The notes under the pieces are model-generated. The model was not told the DNA's origin, did not search any database, and was given only the letters and a program-made list of their open reading frames with translations. From positions 3,348,001 through 3,412,000 of the forward strand of contig NZ_CP071238.1 in NCBI RefSeq assembly GCF_017299535.1: DNA of 64,000 bases, in the 5' to 3' direction. Shown here piece after piece: positions 54,062-64,000 of this stretch. This DNA is from Serratia marcescens subsp. marcescens ATCC 13880. Lineage in GTDB: Bacteria; Pseudomonadota; Gammaproteobacteria; Enterobacterales; Enterobacteriaceae. How positions within the stretch are numbered: the stretch's first letter is position 1; the number at the start of each line of letters is the position of its first letter. Both the position numbers and the translations under genes were made by a program.

Positions 54062-55135
54062 ATGGCGACTGATACCACTCACACTTACCCCGAGCGACGC
54101 TTTCCGCTGTTCGGCCTGCCGCGGCTGGTGCCGGGGCTGGCGCTGACCGGCGCGCTCACCGCGCTGGCCGTCTGGGCCGGCGATATTCCCTGGGTGGCGG
54201 AGCTGGGGCTGGGGGCGCTGACGCTGGCGATCCTGCTCGGCATTCTGGTGGGCAACACGCTGTACCCCCGCTGGCAAACCGTTTGTCACGGCGGCGTGCA
54301 GCTGGCCAAACAGCGCCTGCTGCGTTTGGGGATTATTCTTTACGGCTTCCGGCTGACCTTTCAGCAGATCGCTGACGTGGGCGCCAGCGGCATTATCATC
54401 GACGCGCTGACCCTGATCACCACCTTCCTGCTGGCCTGTTGGCTCGGCAAGAAAGTGTTCGGCATCGACAGCCAGACCGCGATACTGATCGGCGCCGGCA
54501 GCAGCATTTGCGGCGCGGCGGCGGTGATGGCCACCGAGCCGGTGCTGAAGGCCGACTCCAGCAAAGTGGCGGTAGCGGTCTCGACCGTGGTGGTGTTCGG
54601 CACCCTGGCTATCTTCGTTTACCCGTGGCTGTATCAGTTGAATGAACACTTCCAGTGGCTGCCGTTCAGCCAGGAAACCTTCGGCATCTACGCCGGCTCC
54701 ACCATTCACGAAGTGGCTCAGGTGGTCGCCGCCGGGCACGCCATCGGGCCGGACGCCGAAAATGCGGCGGTGATCGCCAAGATGATCCGCGTGATGATGC
54801 TGGCGCCGTTCCTGCTGCTGCTGTCGGGCTACATCAGCCGCGGCAGCGCAGGCAAGGCGGAAAAATCCGCCATCACCATTCCGTGGTTCGCCGTGCTGTT
54901 TATCGCCGTCGCCGGGCTGAACTCCTTCAACCTGCTGCCGGCCACGCTGGTGCGCCATCTGATCACCGCCGACACCTGGATGCTGGCGATGGCGATGGCG
55001 GCGCTGGGGTTGACCACCCACATCAGCGCCGTGCGCCAGGCCGGGGTGAAACCGATTCTGTTGGCGACGCTGCTGTTCGTCTGGCTGCTGGTCGGCGGCG
55101 GCGCGATAAACCAACTGGTGCAACACCTGCTGTAA
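54062..55135 (+). CDS. yeiH: YeiH, UPF0324 membrane transporter
   Basis: A 357-residue membrane protein with about 10 helices, similar to E. coli YeiH (349). Conserved blocks: [32 protein letters not shown] region (shortened), [36 protein letters not shown] and ALGLTTHI. The likely role is export of a sulfur-containing anion such as sulfite, by analogy with the YeiE system. I start it at ATG 54062; an earlier in-frame ATG at 53942 adds non-conserved residues. A terminator follows. Confidence 0.9.
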   Translation: MATDTTHTYPERRFPLFGLPRLVPGLALTGALTALAVWAGDIPWVAELGLGALTLAILLGILVGNTLYPRWQTVCHGGVQLAKQRLLRLGIILYGFRLTFQQIADVGASGIIIDALTLITTFLLACWLGKKVFGIDSQTAILIGAGSSICGAAAVMATEPVLKADSSKVAVAVSTVVVFGTLAIFVYPWLYQLNEHFQWLPFSQETFGIYAGSTIHEVAQVVAAGHAIGPDAENAAVIAKMIRVMMLAPFLLLLSGYISRGSAGKAEKSAITIPWFAVLFIAVAGLNSFNLLPATLVRHLITADTWMLAMAMAALGLTTHISAVRQAGVKPILLATLLFVWLLVGGGAINQLVQHLL

Positions 55136-55142
55136 TCGCCCT

Positions 55143-55173
55143 CGGCGGCCCGCTTCGGCGGGCCGCCGCTTTT
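55143..55173 (+). terminator. terminator after yeiH
   Basis: Perfect 11-bp stem CGGCGGCCCGC / GCGGGCCGCCG with a TTCG tetraloop followed by CTTTT. Confidence 0.85.
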
Positions 55174-55233
55174 CGCCATTCAATCCGCCCGCCATCAATG
55201 CCATAATGTCACCGATAACACAGGAGAATGAAG

Positions 55234-56073
55234 ATGAAGTTTGTCGGTGCACATGTCAGCGCGTCAGGCGGCGTGGATCAGGCGGTTATCCGCGCGCACG
55301 AATTGGAGGCGACCGCGTTCGCCCTGTTCACCAAAAATCAGCGTCAATGGAAGGCCGCGCCGCTGGCCGCCGACGTTATCGATAAGTTCAAGAGCGCCTG
55401 CGCCCAGTACGGCTTCGGGCCGGGGCAGATCCTGCCGCACGACAGCTACCTGATCAACCTGGGCCACCCGGTGACCGAGGCGTTGGAAAAATCACGCGAG
55501 GCGTTTATCGACGAACTGCAGCGCTGCGAACAACTGGGGCTGACGCTGCTGAACTTCCACCCCGGCAGCCACCTGCTGCAAATCGATGAAGACAAATGCC
55601 TGGCGCGCATCGCCGAATCGATCAATATCGCGCTGGACAAAACCGCCGGCGTGACGGCGGTGATCGAGAACACCGCTGGCCAGGGCAGCAACCTGGGCTT
55701 CAAATTCGAACACCTGGCGGCGATCATCGACGGCGTGGAAGACAAAAGCCGCGTCGGCGTCTGCATCGACACCTGCCACGCCTTCGCCGCCGGGTACGAT
55801 CTGCGTACCGAAGAAGAGTGCGAGCGCACTTTTAAGCAGCTTGGCGACATCGTCGGCTTCAATTACCTGCGCGGCATGCACCTGAACGATGCCAAGAGCG
55901 AGTTCAACAGCCGCGTCGACCGCCACCACAGCCTGGGGGAAGGCAACATCGGCAAAACGGTGTTCAGCTACATCATGCGCGATCCGCGTTTCGACAATAT
56001 CCCGCTGATTCTGGAAACGGTAAACCCGGACATCTGGGCGGAAGAGATCGCCTGGCTGAAGGCGCAGCAGTAA
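55234..56073 (+). CDS. nfo: endonuclease IV
   Basis: A 279-residue AP endonuclease with three-zinc TIM barrel, close to E. coli Nfo. Zinc-binding blocks: [50 protein letters not shown] and [13 protein letters not shown]. It cleaves 5' of abasic sites in base excision repair. I prefer ATG 55234 over 55228 because it gives normal spacing to AGGAG and the known N-terminus. Confidence 0.97.
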   Translation: MKFVGAHVSASGGVDQAVIRAHELEATAFALFTKNQRQWKAAPLAADVIDKFKSACAQYGFGPGQILPHDSYLINLGHPVTEALEKSREAFIDELQRCEQLGLTLLNFHPGSHLLQIDEDKCLARIAESINIALDKTAGVTAVIENTAGQGSNLGFKFEHLAAIIDGVEDKSRVGVCIDTCHAFAAGYDLRTEEECERTFKQLGDIVGFNYLRGMHLNDAKSEFNSRVDRHHSLGEGNIGKTVFSYIMRDPRFDNIPLILETVNPDIWAEEIAWLKAQQ

Positions 56074-56091
56074 CGCGGCGCCCAAACGACA

Positions 56092-56119
56092 AAACCGGAG
56101 CCTGGGCTCCGGTTTTTTT
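56092..56119. terminator. bidirectional terminator nfo/fruA
   Basis: AAACCGGAGCC-TG-GGCTCCGGTTTTTTT between convergent nfo and fruA. Confidence 0.93.
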
Positions 56120-56134
56120 ATGGCTGGATCGCCG

Positions 56135-57820
56135 TTACGCCACGCTGGCCGCCGGTACTTCAGCACGTTTCAGCAGGGCATAAGCCACCCCGGCCAACAG
56201 CGTGCCGGCGGCGATCGCCACCAGGTACAGCAGCACCGGCGAAATCGCGCCCGGAATCAGCAGCACGAACAGCCCGCCGTGCGGCGCCATCAGTTTGGCG
56301 CCGAACGCCATCGACAGCGCGCCGGTCAGCGCCCCGCCGGCGATGCAGCACGGCAGCACGCGCATCGGATCGCGGGCGGCGAACGGAATCGCCCCTTCGG
56401 TGATGAAGCACAGCCCCAGCACCAACGCCGCCTTGCCGCCTTCCTGTTCGGATTTCGGGAACTTGCGGCGCGCCAGCAGCGTCGCCAGACCCATCGCCAG
56501 CGGTGGCACCATGCCCGCCGCCATGATTGCCGCCATCGGCGCATACACCGAGGAACTGAGCAGCGCCACGCCGAATGCATAGGCCGCTTTATTCACCGGG
56601 CCGCCCATATCGGTGCACATCATGCCGCCGAGGATTGCCCCCAGCAGTACGGCGTTGGCGGTGCCCAGCGATTGCAGCCAATGGGTCAGGCCTTCCATGA
56701 TTTTCGCCACCGGCGTGCCGACCACGTAAATCATGATGAGACCGGTGATCAGGCTGGCCACCAGCGGAATGATCAAGATGGGCTTCAGCGCTTCCATACT
56801 CTGCGGCAGACGCAGCTTGCTGCTGATCGCCTTGGCGACGTAACCCGCCAGGAAACCGGCGATGATGCCGCCGAGGAACCCGGCGCCGGTGCTCACCGCC
56901 AGCATGCCGCCGATCAGGCCCGGCGTCAGGCCCGGACGATCCGCGATGGAAAAGGCGATGAAACCGGCCAACACCGGCACCATCAGCGCGAAGGCGGAGC
57001 CGCCGCCGATCTGCATCAGCGCCGCCGCCAACGTGCCTTTGACTTCAAACGCCTTGATGCCGAACACGAAAGACAGCGCGATACACAGGCCGCCGGCCAC
57101 CACCATCGGCAGCATGTAGGACACGCCGGTCAGCAGGTGACGATACGGGCCGTTGCCCTCTTTCTTCTTCGCCGCCGGCGCCGCGCCGCCGCGCTGCTGC
57201 GGCTGGAACACTTCAGCTTCGGCCAGCGCCTTGTCCAGTTCCTGCGCGGTTTTCTTCAGCGCCAGGCCGGTGGAAGTACGATACATCGGTTTACCGGCAA
57301 ACTTGTCCAGATCCACCTCGATGTCCGCCGCGACGATCACCAGATCCGCCGCCGCCACTTCTTCCGGGGTGATGGCGTTACCGGCGCCCACGGAGCCGCG
57401 CGTTTCCACTTTCACCCACCAGCCGCGTTTCTTCGCTTCACTTTCAATGGCTTCGGCCGCCATAAAGGTGTGCGCCACGCCGGTTGGGCAAGCGGTGATC
57501 GCCACGATGCGTTTTTGCCCATCGGCTTTCACCGGCGCCGCCGCCTGCGGCGCCTGATAGGTTTCAGCTTCGGCCCTGGCGCGCGCCAGAAAAGCGTCCG
57601 GTTCACGCACCGCCTGTTCTACATCGCCCACATACACCAATTTGCCGTTCAGCCCGGCGTCAGCAGGGGCAGCCTGCCCCGCCACCGCCACCAGTTCGGC
57701 GTCCTGCAGCGACTCGACCAGCGTCAGGCCGGTTTTGGCCGCGGCGGCCTCCAGCATGCGTTTCGCCAGGTGGCCACGGGCCTGCCCCAGCGAACTGTCT
57801 ACCATCAGCAGCGTTTTCAT
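56135..57820 (-). CDS. fruA: fructose PTS transporter subunit IIBC
   Basis: 561 residues: an N-terminal degenerate IIB' domain (about 1-95), an active IIB domain (about 104-200) with the phosphorylated Cys in TACPTGVAHTF, and the IIC membrane domain (about 230-555) with MVVAGGLCIALSF and CTDMGGPVNKAAYAFG. It transports fructose as fructose-1-phosphate. Length matches E. coli FruA (563). It is last in the fruBKA operon, which carries two Cra operators. Confidence 0.97.
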   Translation of the reverse strand: MKTLLMVDSSLGQARGHLAKRMLEAAAAKTGLTLVESLQDAELVAVAGQAAPADAGLNGKLVYVGDVEQAVREPDAFLARARAEAETYQAPQAAAPVKADGQKRIVAITACPTGVAHTFMAAEAIESEAKKRGWWVKVETRGSVGAGNAITPEEVAAADLVIVAADIEVDLDKFAGKPMYRTSTGLALKKTAQELDKALAEAEVFQPQQRGGAAPAAKKKEGNGPYRHLLTGVSYMLPMVVAGGLCIALSFVFGIKAFEVKGTLAAALMQIGGGSAFALMVPVLAGFIAFSIADRPGLTPGLIGGMLAVSTGAGFLGGIIAGFLAGYVAKAISSKLRLPQSMEALKPILIIPLVASLITGLIMIYVVGTPVAKIMEGLTHWLQSLGTANAVLLGAILGGMMCTDMGGPVNKAAYAFGVALLSSSVYAPMAAIMAAGMVPPLAMGLATLLARRKFPKSEQEGGKAALVLGLCFITEGAIPFAARDPMRVLPCCIAGGALTGALSMAFGAKLMAPHGGLFVLLIPGAISPVLLYLVAIAAGTLLAGVAYALLKRAEVPAASVA

Positions 57821-57831
57821 TCTGCCTCCTG

Positions 57832-58773
57832 CTATTGATTGAAAGGTTTCAGATCGACGCGCGCCATCATCGCGGCCAACTGGGGACGATCGGTCACGCC
57901 GACGTTGCTCTGGCTGACCGCCAGCGCCGCTACCGCCGTGGCCAGACGCAGAGTGTGTTCGCTGGATTCGCGCATCAGCAGGCCGTAAATCAGACCGCCT
58001 ACCATCGAATCGCCGGCGCCCACGGTACTGACCACCTCACAGGACGGCGGTTTGGCGATCCAGGCGCCGGATGCGTTAACCCACAGCGCGCCTTCCGCGC
58101 CAAGGGAGATAACCACGTGGGCGATGCCCTGCTCGCGCAGCGCATGCGCGGCCTCGACCACGTCCGCCAGCGTCGGCAGCGGGCGACCGGCCCAGATTTC
58201 CAGCTCGCGGCGGTTCGGTTTGACCAGCCACGGCGAGGCCTTCAGCCCGGCGACCAGCGCTTCGCGGCTGCTGTCGAAAATGATGCACGGGCACTTGGCG
58301 CGCAGCTGGGTCATCCAGTCGGTAAAGGCGTCGGGATCGACGCCGGCCGGCAGGCTGCCGCTCACCGCCACCATGTCAAATTGGCCCAGCCAGCTCAGCG
58401 AGTCGCTGACGAAGCGATCCCAGTCCTGCGGCGTCACTTCGAAGCCGGAGAAGTTGAAATCGGTCACTTCGCCGTCTTTTTCCGTCAGCTTGACGTTGAT
58501 GCGGGTGCGCCCCGGCACCACCTGAAAGCGGTTGGCGATCCCCAGATCGCTGAACAGCAGCTGGAAACCGTCCTGATTGTCTTTGCCCAGGAAGCCGCCG
58601 ACGGTGACGTCGATGCCCAAATCCTTCAACACCTTGGCGACGTTGATGCCCTTACCGGCGGCGTGCAGGCCGGCGGTTTTTACCCGGTTGACTTCCCCGC
58701 GCTCGATCTGCGGGCAGAAACCCACCAGATCGTACGCCGGGTTCAGGGTGATCGTTGCTACTCTTCTGCTCAT
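57832..58773 (-). CDS. fruK: 1-phosphofructokinase
   Basis: A 313-residue PfkB-family kinase that converts fructose-1-phosphate to fructose-1,6-bisphosphate. The N-terminal [12 protein letters not shown], the substrate region [12 protein letters not shown], and the anion hole [11 protein letters not shown] with the catalytic Asp are visible. It overlaps fruB by 4 bases and precedes fruA by 11 bases. Confidence 0.97.
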   Translation of the reverse strand: MSRRVATITLNPAYDLVGFCPQIERGEVNRVKTAGLHAAGKGINVAKVLKDLGIDVTVGGFLGKDNQDGFQLLFSDLGIANRFQVVPGRTRINVKLTEKDGEVTDFNFSGFEVTPQDWDRFVSDSLSWLGQFDMVAVSGSLPAGVDPDAFTDWMTQLRAKCPCIIFDSSREALVAGLKASPWLVKPNRRELEIWAGRPLPTLADVVEAAHALREQGIAHVVISLGAEGALWVNASGAWIAKPPSCEVVSTVGAGDSMVGGLIYGLLMRESSEHTLRLATAVAALAVSQSNVGVTDRPQLAAMMARVDLKPFNQ

Positions 58774-59903
58774 GCTGCGCCCTCGCCCAGTCCTTCATTA
58801 ATCGCTTCGCCTATCGCCTTCAGCGCGGCTTCAGCATCTTCTCCATTGGCGGTAAAGCGCAGGTGATGCCCTTTCTTCACGCCCAGCGCCACCACCTTCA
58901 TCAGGCTGCGCCCGTTGGCCGGCTTGCCGCTGCCGTCCAGGTTGGTGACGGTGATGTCACTGTTGAAACTTTTGATCACGTTGACCAGCGCCGTGCCCGG
59001 CCGCGCGTGCAGACCATGCTCGTTGCGGATCACGAATTCGGCGCTCAGCACGCTGCTTTCCTCAGCCACTTCACTGGTCAGCAGCGCCAGCACCCCGGCG
59101 GCATCCGCCTTCAGCAAACGTTCAGCTTTACTGGCCAGCAGCAGATCGCTGAGGTAGTTGAGCACCGCCAGCGGCTGCGCGTCGGCGACCGACACCGTCA
59201 GCAGCAGCGCCACCGGCTCGCCGTCTTCCACGAAAGCCTGCGCCGGGCGGCTGACGGTGGCCGCGCTGGCCAGGTTGCCTTCGACGCTGTCGCTCAGCCA
59301 GATGCCCTGCCCCAGGTTCAGCGGCTTGCGGGTAATGACATCACTGACGAACTGCGCGTTGACCGCGCCGGCCTTTTGCAGCCGGCCGGCGTTCAGCGCC
59401 TGCAGCGTCATCAGGCTGTCGGCGGCGACGTCGAGCGCAATCAGCGAGACGTCGAACTGGAATTCGGCGCTCTGCTGTTCGCCCATCAGCAGGCTGCGCA
59501 GTTCCTCCGCAGAGGTGGTTTGCGCCAGCCGCTCCGCCACGCTGTCATCGCTCAGGACGTGAGTGAGCTGGCGCAGCAGCGCCAAATGCTCGTCGGAGCG
59601 GGCGGCGATGCCGATCGCCACATAGGCGGTCTGGCCTTCGCCCCACGCAATGCCCTGCGGGAACTGGAACACCTGCACGCCGGTTTTCAACACCAGATCG
59701 CGAGTATCGGTGGTGCCGTGCGGAATGGCGATGCCGTTACCCAGATAGGTGGACGTCTGCAGTTCGCGCTGCAGCATGCCGTCCACGTAGCCGGCGCTGA
59801 CGCAGCCGGCGTCGGTCAGGGCGGCGGCCACCAGGCGGATGGCCTCTTGCTTACCGTCGGCAACAGCGCCCAGATGAATGTCTTGCGGTGACAACTGGAA
59901 CAT
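58770..59903 (-). CDS. fruB: fructose-specific diphosphoryl transfer protein (IIA-HPr)
   Basis: 377 residues: IIA domain (about 1-145) with the phosphorylated His in [10 protein letters not shown], a middle linker domain (about 150-280), and a C-terminal HPr/FPr domain (about 286-375) with the active His in [14 protein letters not shown]. It passes phosphate from Enzyme I to FruA. First gene of the operon; the gene order fruB-fruK-fruA is as in E. coli. GGAGAG precedes ATG. Confidence 0.97.
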   Translation of the reverse strand: MFQLSPQDIHLGAVADGKQEAIRLVAAALTDAGCVSAGYVDGMLQRELQTSTYLGNGIAIPHGTTDTRDLVLKTGVQVFQFPQGIAWGEGQTAYVAIGIAARSDEHLALLRQLTHVLSDDSVAERLAQTTSAEELRSLLMGEQQSAEFQFDVSLIALDVAADSLMTLQALNAGRLQKAGAVNAQFVSDVITRKPLNLGQGIWLSDSVEGNLASAATVSRPAQAFVEDGEPVALLLTVSVADAQPLAVLNYLSDLLLASKAERLLKADAAGVLALLTSEVAEESSVLSAEFVIRNEHGLHARPGTALVNVIKSFNSDITVTNLDGSGKPANGRSLMKVVALGVKKGHHLRFTANGEDAEAALKAIGEAINEGLGEGAA

Positions 59904-59924
59904 GATTCTCCTCTCCTGCTGAAT

Positions 59925-59936
59925 TGAATCGTTTCA
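59925..59936. promoter_or_regulatory. Cra (FruR) operator 1
   Basis: TGAATCGTTTCA, a perfect fit to the Cra consensus TGAAnCGTTTCA. It lies 22 bases upstream of the fruB start. Confidence 0.9.
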
Positions 59937-59990
59937 GCTTCATTGAGAAAAAGGAGCGTTATCCGTTCGCCACAAGCGGCCGGACAACGC

Positions 59991-60002
59991 TGAAACGTTT
60001 CA
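59991..60002. promoter_or_regulatory. Cra (FruR) operator 2
   Basis: TGAAACGTTTCA, a perfect palindrome, 66 bp from operator 1. The two-site arrangement is as in E. coli fruB. Confidence 0.92.
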
Positions 60003-60150
60003 AGGAGTGTGTGAGCTGCACAAGACGAAAGCAAGCTTTCTCCCTTTCGCCATTGCAGATTTTTGAGCTTACGCACACTTTCATCGGCTCATTGGTCAGC
60101 GCCGGAGCAAAATGACATACTGTGCTGAAACTTTGCTGACGGAGAAAAGC

Positions 60151-60573
60151 ATGAACGTAGTGACGGGCGTCGGGGTGATCATCGTCAACCCACAAGGTGA
60201 GATTTTGTTGGGTAAACGCTGCGGCTCCCACGCGCCCTTTTGGTCGATCCCCGGCGGGCATCTGGATGCCGGTGAAACCTTCGAGCAGTGCGCCCAGCGC
60301 GAAATCGCCGAAGAAACCGGGTTGCTTATCGATCCGCCGCGCTTCGTTGGCGTCAGCAACAATCTGCAAACCTGGCGCGCCGAAGGCAAACACACCGTGT
60401 CTATCTGCCTGCAGGTGGATCACCCCGGCGGCAACGCCGAGCTGAAAGAGCCCGAGAAATGCGCCGAATGGCGCTGGTGCGCGCCGGACGCCCTGCCGGA
60501 ACCGCATTTCGAAGCCAGCCGCACGGCGATCCGCCTGTGGTTGAGCGGCCAGGCCTATCTGCCCACGGCCTGA
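60151..60573 (+). CDS. Nudix hydrolase (NUDT15-like)
   Basis: 140 residues. The complete Nudix box is visible: GGHLDAGETFEQCAQREIAEETGL (residues about 33-56, given in parts: G-x5-E, REIAEETG). Nudix enzymes hydrolyse nucleoside diphosphates linked to another group, often damaged or non-canonical nucleotides. ATG 60151 has GGAG 7 bases upstream; an in-frame ATG at 60112 is less suitable. It is divergent from fruB and followed by a weak hairpin. Confidence 0.85.
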   Translation: MNVVTGVGVIIVNPQGEILLGKRCGSHAPFWSIPGGHLDAGETFEQCAQREIAEETGLLIDPPRFVGVSNNLQTWRAEGKHTVSICLQVDHPGGNAELKEPEKCAEWRWCAPDALPEPHFEASRTAIRLWLSGQAYLPTA

Positions 60574-60579
60574 CCCATC

Positions 60580-60604
60580 GCGAGCGCGTGCTGCGCTCGC
60601 TTTC
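60580..60604 (+). terminator. weak terminator after Nudix gene
   Basis: GCGAGCGC / GCGCTCGC stem with a 5-base loop and a short U-run (TTT). Confidence 0.55.
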
Positions 60605-60806
60605 CCTGCTGCATCGCCCCACCGCTATATAATTTAGAACATAACGCTATTTTTTGCGATATACGCCATTTTTTTGACTACGGATAACCCTATGGGGTTA
60701 ACCCTCTTCTATCATTACCCCTGCAATCGACGTGGCATTCTGACCTCCGGTCGGTGGCCTTTTGGCAAGATTTTATTTTAAATTCATAATTATAAGCGGG
60801 TTTACC

Positions 60807-61967
60807 ATGAGCAAAAAACTGACTGGCTTTGAAAAAAAGCGCCGGTGGGGATGGCTATGGCTTTTGCTGCTGGGGATTATCCTCGGCGCGGCGCTGTTGG
60901 CCGGGACTGCCACCGTCTTCCATAAAACCAGCGATACCGCCTTCTGCGTTTCCTGCCACACCATGCAACAGCCGCTGGCCGAATATCAGGGCAGCGTCCA
61001 CTTCCAAAACACCAAGGGCATCCGCGCCGAGTGCGCCGACTGCCACGTGCCCCATCAGCCGATCGACTACCTGTGGACCAAGATCCGCGCGGTGAAAGAC
61101 ATTTACGGCGAGATGGTCGGCACCATCGATACGCCGGAAAAATACGAAGCGCACAAGCTGGCGATGGCGCAGTCGGTCTGGAAAACGCTGAAAGAGAACG
61201 ACTCGGCCACCTGCCGCTCCTGCCACAGCTACGACGCCATGGACATCACCGCCCAGCGCCCTGAGGCGCGCCTGCAGCACCCGGTGGCGATCAAACAGGG
61301 CGAGACCTGCATCGACTGCCATAAGGGCGTGGCCCACATCCTGCCGGACATGAGCGGCGAAACCCAGGCCGGCGCCGCCGAGCTGGCGAAGGCCGCGGCG
61401 TTGACCGCCCCGGGCGCCACCACCCTCTACACCATCGCCACCGAACCGTTCTTCCTCGGCGCGGACGACAGCCATAACGCCGGCAACCTGATGCCGTCCA
61501 CCGAAGTGCAGGTGGTGAAACAGGAGGGCGACAAGGTGCTGGCCACCGTGAGCGGCTGGCAACAAGACGGCGTCAGCGAAGTGTTTTACGCCGCGCAGGG
61601 CAAGCGCATCCTCAGCGTGCTGCTGGGTGAGGACGCGCGCCAACAGCTGAAGACCGCGTCGACTCAGACCGATGCGGAAACCGGCCTGGTCTGGCATCAG
61701 GTTTCTTTGCAGGTGTGGCTGCCGCGCAAGCAGCTGATCGACGATCAGCAAAAAATCTGGCGTTACGCCGCGGACATGATGTCGGCCAACTGCACCGGCT
61801 GCCACGGGCTGACCGCGCTCGATCGCTTCAACGCCAACCAATGGATCGGCGTCATCAAAGGCATGGCGCCGCGCACCTCGCTGACGCAGGAACAGCTGCG
61901 CGTGCTGACGCAATACGTACAAAAACACGCCAGCGACATGCCACCTGCCACACCGGCCAAGCTTTAA
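60807..61967 (+). CDS. torY: pentaheme c-type cytochrome TorY
   Basis: 386 residues. A membrane anchor (about 14-36) is followed by a NapC/NirT-type tetraheme domain with CVSCH, CADCH, CRSCH and CIDCH, and a C-terminal monoheme domain with CTGCH. This is the layout of E. coli TorY/TorC, quinol-oxidising cytochromes that feed a periplasmic TMAO/S-oxide reductase. ATG 60807 is chosen over 60762 because it matches the family. The reductase gene follows 13 bases later. No torS/torR-type regulators are in the window. Confidence 0.93.
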   Translation: MSKKLTGFEKKRRWGWLWLLLLGIILGAALLAGTATVFHKTSDTAFCVSCHTMQQPLAEYQGSVHFQNTKGIRAECADCHVPHQPIDYLWTKIRAVKDIYGEMVGTIDTPEKYEAHKLAMAQSVWKTLKENDSATCRSCHSYDAMDITAQRPEARLQHPVAIKQGETCIDCHKGVAHILPDMSGETQAGAAELAKAAALTAPGATTLYTIATEPFFLGADDSHNAGNLMPSTEVQVVKQEGDKVLATVSGWQQDGVSEVFYAAQGKRILSVLLGEDARQQLKTASTQTDAETGLVWHQVSLQVWLPRKQLIDDQQKIWRYAADMMSANCTGCHGLTALDRFNANQWIGVIKGMAPRTSLTQEQLRVLTQYVQKHASDMPPATPAKL

Positions 61968-61980
61968 GGGAGAAGCGCAA

Positions 61981-64000
61981 TGAGCAACCAACAACCGTTA
62001 AAAATGAGCCGCCGCCGCTTCCTGACCGGCGCCGCCGCGCTGACCGCCGCCCCGCTGCTGGCGGGCTTATGGCCCAAAGCGGCGCTGGCGCAGGCCATCA
62101 GCGAAGCGCTGCCGCAGTTCATCGTCTTGCGTCAGGCGCAAAAAGGCATCCTGACCGGCGCCCACTGGGGCGCGTTTGAGGCCATCGTGCAGGACGGCAA
62201 GATGGTCGGCGTGCAGCCGGTGCAGGACGATCCGTATCCCAATGAGCTGATCACCATGGCGCCTTATCAGGTGCACGCCGAGAACCGCATCAAATACCCG
62301 ATGGTGCGCAAAAGCTGGCTGGAAGGCGGCCCCGGCAGCCGCACCGAGCTGCGCGGCCGCGATGAGTGGGTGCGCGTCAGCTGGGACAAAGCGACCGAGC
62401 TGGTGTGCAATGAGATCGTTCGCCTGCAGAAAGATCACGGCCCGCAGTCGATCTACGCCGGTTCCTACGGCTGGAAAAGCGTCGGCATGCTGCACAACAG
62501 CCGCACGCTGCTGCAGCGCCTGATGAACCTGACCGGTGGTTTCCTCGGCTACGCCGGCGACTACTCCACCGGCGCGGCGCAGGTGATCATGTCGCACGTG
62601 GTCGGTTCGATGGAGGTCTACGAACAGCAGACCGCCTGGCCGAACGTGATCGAGAACAGCGAGTTGGTGATCCTGTGGGGCTGCAACCCGATGGTCACGC
62701 TGAAGAACAGCTGGAACGTGCCGGATCACGTCGGCCAGACCGGCTTCGAAGCGCTGAAGAAGAAAGGCACCCGGGTGATCAGCATCGATCCGGTGCACAA
62801 TGACAGCGCCAAGTTCGTCAATGCGCAGTGGATCGCCCCGCGCCCTTACACCGACGGCGCCATGCTGATCGGCATCGCCCACACGCTGCTGACCGAGAAG
62901 CTGCATAACCCGGACTTCCTGAAAACCTATACCGTCGGCTTCGACAAGTTCCAGGCCTACCTGCTGGGCGAGAACGACGGCGTGGCGAAAACCGCCGAAT
63001 GGGCGGCCGACATCAGCGGCGTCGATGCCGGCACGCTGCGCGCGTTGGCGCGCGAGATGGCGAAGAGCCGCACCATGATCATGGGCGGCTGGGGCATTCA
63101 GCGTCAGCACCACGGCGAACAGCAGCACTGGCTGTTGGTGACGGTGGCGGCGATGCTCGGCCAAATCGGCCTGCCGGGCGGCGGCTTCGGCTTCAGCTAC
63201 CACTATTCGTCCGGCGGCAGCCCGACCGCCAAGGGCGGCATCATCGCCGGCATCTCCGCCGGCAATGCGCCGAAGAACTCGCCGGCGCCGATCCCGGTGG
63301 CGCGCATCGCCGAATGCCTGAGCAATCCGGGCAAAACCATCGACTTCAACGGCGCCAAGGTCACCTACCCCGAGGTGAAAATGGTGTATGTGGCGGGCGG
63401 CAACACTTTCCACCAGCATCAGGACACCAATAACCTGGTCAAAGCCTGGCAGCGGCCGGACACCATCGTGGTCAACGAGCCTTACTGGACCGCCACCGCC
63501 AAGCATGCCGATATCGTGCTGCCGGCCACCACCAGCTACGAGCGCAACGATCTGGAAATGGGCGGCGACTATTCGCAGCTCTACGTGTTCCCGATGCATC
63601 AATGCGTGCCGCCGCAGCACGAATCGCGCAGCGACTTCGACATCTTCTCGGCGATGGCGGCCAGGCTGGGCGTGCAGGAAGCCTTTACCGAAGGCAAGGA
63701 CGAAACCCAGTGGCTGAAAGGCATGTACGACGACATGAAAAACCAGGCGCGCGCCGCGCGGGTGGCGCTGCCGCCGTTCGACATGTTCTGGCAATCCAAC
63801 AACTACGTGCGTTTCCCGGTGCCGGAGGCCAATAAGCAGTGGGTGCGCTTTGCCGACTATCGCGACAACCCGCTGCTGAACCCGCTGGGCACGCCGTCGG
63901 GCAAGATCGAGATCTACTCCGATGCCATCGCCAAAATGCATTATGCGGATTGCCCCGGCATCCCGACCTGGATGCCGCCGCACGAGTGGTATCGCGGGCC
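61981..64000 (+). CDS. torZ: TMAO/S-oxide reductase TorZ, 3'-truncated by window edge
   Basis: 673 residues are visible of a protein that should be about 810-850 long. The start has a Tat signal (SRRRFLTGAAALTAAPLL). The molybdopterin-binding region includes GSYGWKSVGMLHNSR and GDYSTGAAQVIM, in which the serine is the expected Mo ligand. GQIGLPGGGFGFSYHYSSGG and LPATTSYERND are further family blocks. It is closer to TorZ than to TorA or BisC in the GDYSTGAAQ and IFAGSYGW regions. It is a periplasmic enzyme reducing TMAO or biotin sulfoxide with electrons from TorY. The 3' end is cut by the window limit. Confidence 0.92.

Noticed and set aside
62067..63983. 638-codon minus-strand open frame opposite torZ
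   Set aside because: It mirrors the reductase gene, is His/Arg/Val-rich as expected of antisense GC-rich frames, and has no recognisable domain.

Overview
The window looks like chromosomal DNA of a Serratia-type enterobacterium (close to S. marcescens). Most genes are GC-rich, and several blocks keep the Escherichia coli gene order: lysP-yeiE-(small gene)-yeiH-nfo-fruAKB, yeeX(tmaR)-yeeA and sbcB-plaP. These blocks are interrupted by enterobacterial accessory clusters. No rRNA, tRNA, CRISPR array, transposase or integrase was seen. All identifications come from reading the sequence and remembered family knowledge; no search was run.

Region 1 (about 1-16.2 kb) is the most interesting. It holds a complete-looking bacterial sphingolipid (ceramide) locus: a bCerS/YghO-like N-acyltransferase and a DgkA-like lipid kinase on the minus strand, then fatty-acyl-AMP ligase, CerR-like epimerase/reductase, acyl carrier protein and serine palmitoyltransferase-like PLP enzyme on the plus strand. 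Next come YghT (minus) and a plus-strand run of YghS, YghR, YghQ (flippase-like), a CHAD-like protein, a YtfJ-like periplasmic protein and a second LptF/LptG-type permease pair, ending with a family 2 glycosyltransferase. The layout suggests one pathway: make a sphingoid base, reduce and acylate it, possibly phosphorylate or glycosylate it, flip it and export it toward the outer membrane.

Region 2 (16.3-21.6 kb) has a secreted serine hydrolase with a divergent LysR regulator. An AT-rich foreign insert follows, carrying an 8-bp tandem repeat and one large NACHT/STAND ATPase with a possible nuclease-like N-terminus, a candidate single-gene phage-defence system.

Region 3 (21.6-30.5 kb) is a LacI-controlled pentitol/pentulose catabolic operon: polyol dehydrogenase, ABC importer, L-xylulose-type kinase, 3-epimerase and 4-epimerase. 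A matched operator pair and a CRP-like site lie in its promoter.

Region 4 (30.6-44.3 kb) contains tmaR, yeeA, an AmpDh3-like amidase divergent from an S24 repressor, an SDR reductase, a small membrane protein, a short HolE-like protein, sbcB, the putrescine genes plaP/puuA/puuR, and a sugar ABC transporter without a binding protein. Region 5 (44.4-49.6 kb) is a Fur-type siderophore uptake locus. Region 6 (49.8-60.6 kb) has a degenerate GGDEF protein, lysP, yeiE, yeiH, nfo and the Cra-controlled fruBKA operon, then a Nudix gene. Region 7 (60.8-64 kb) starts a torYZ TMAO/S-oxide respiration operon whose reductase runs off the window.
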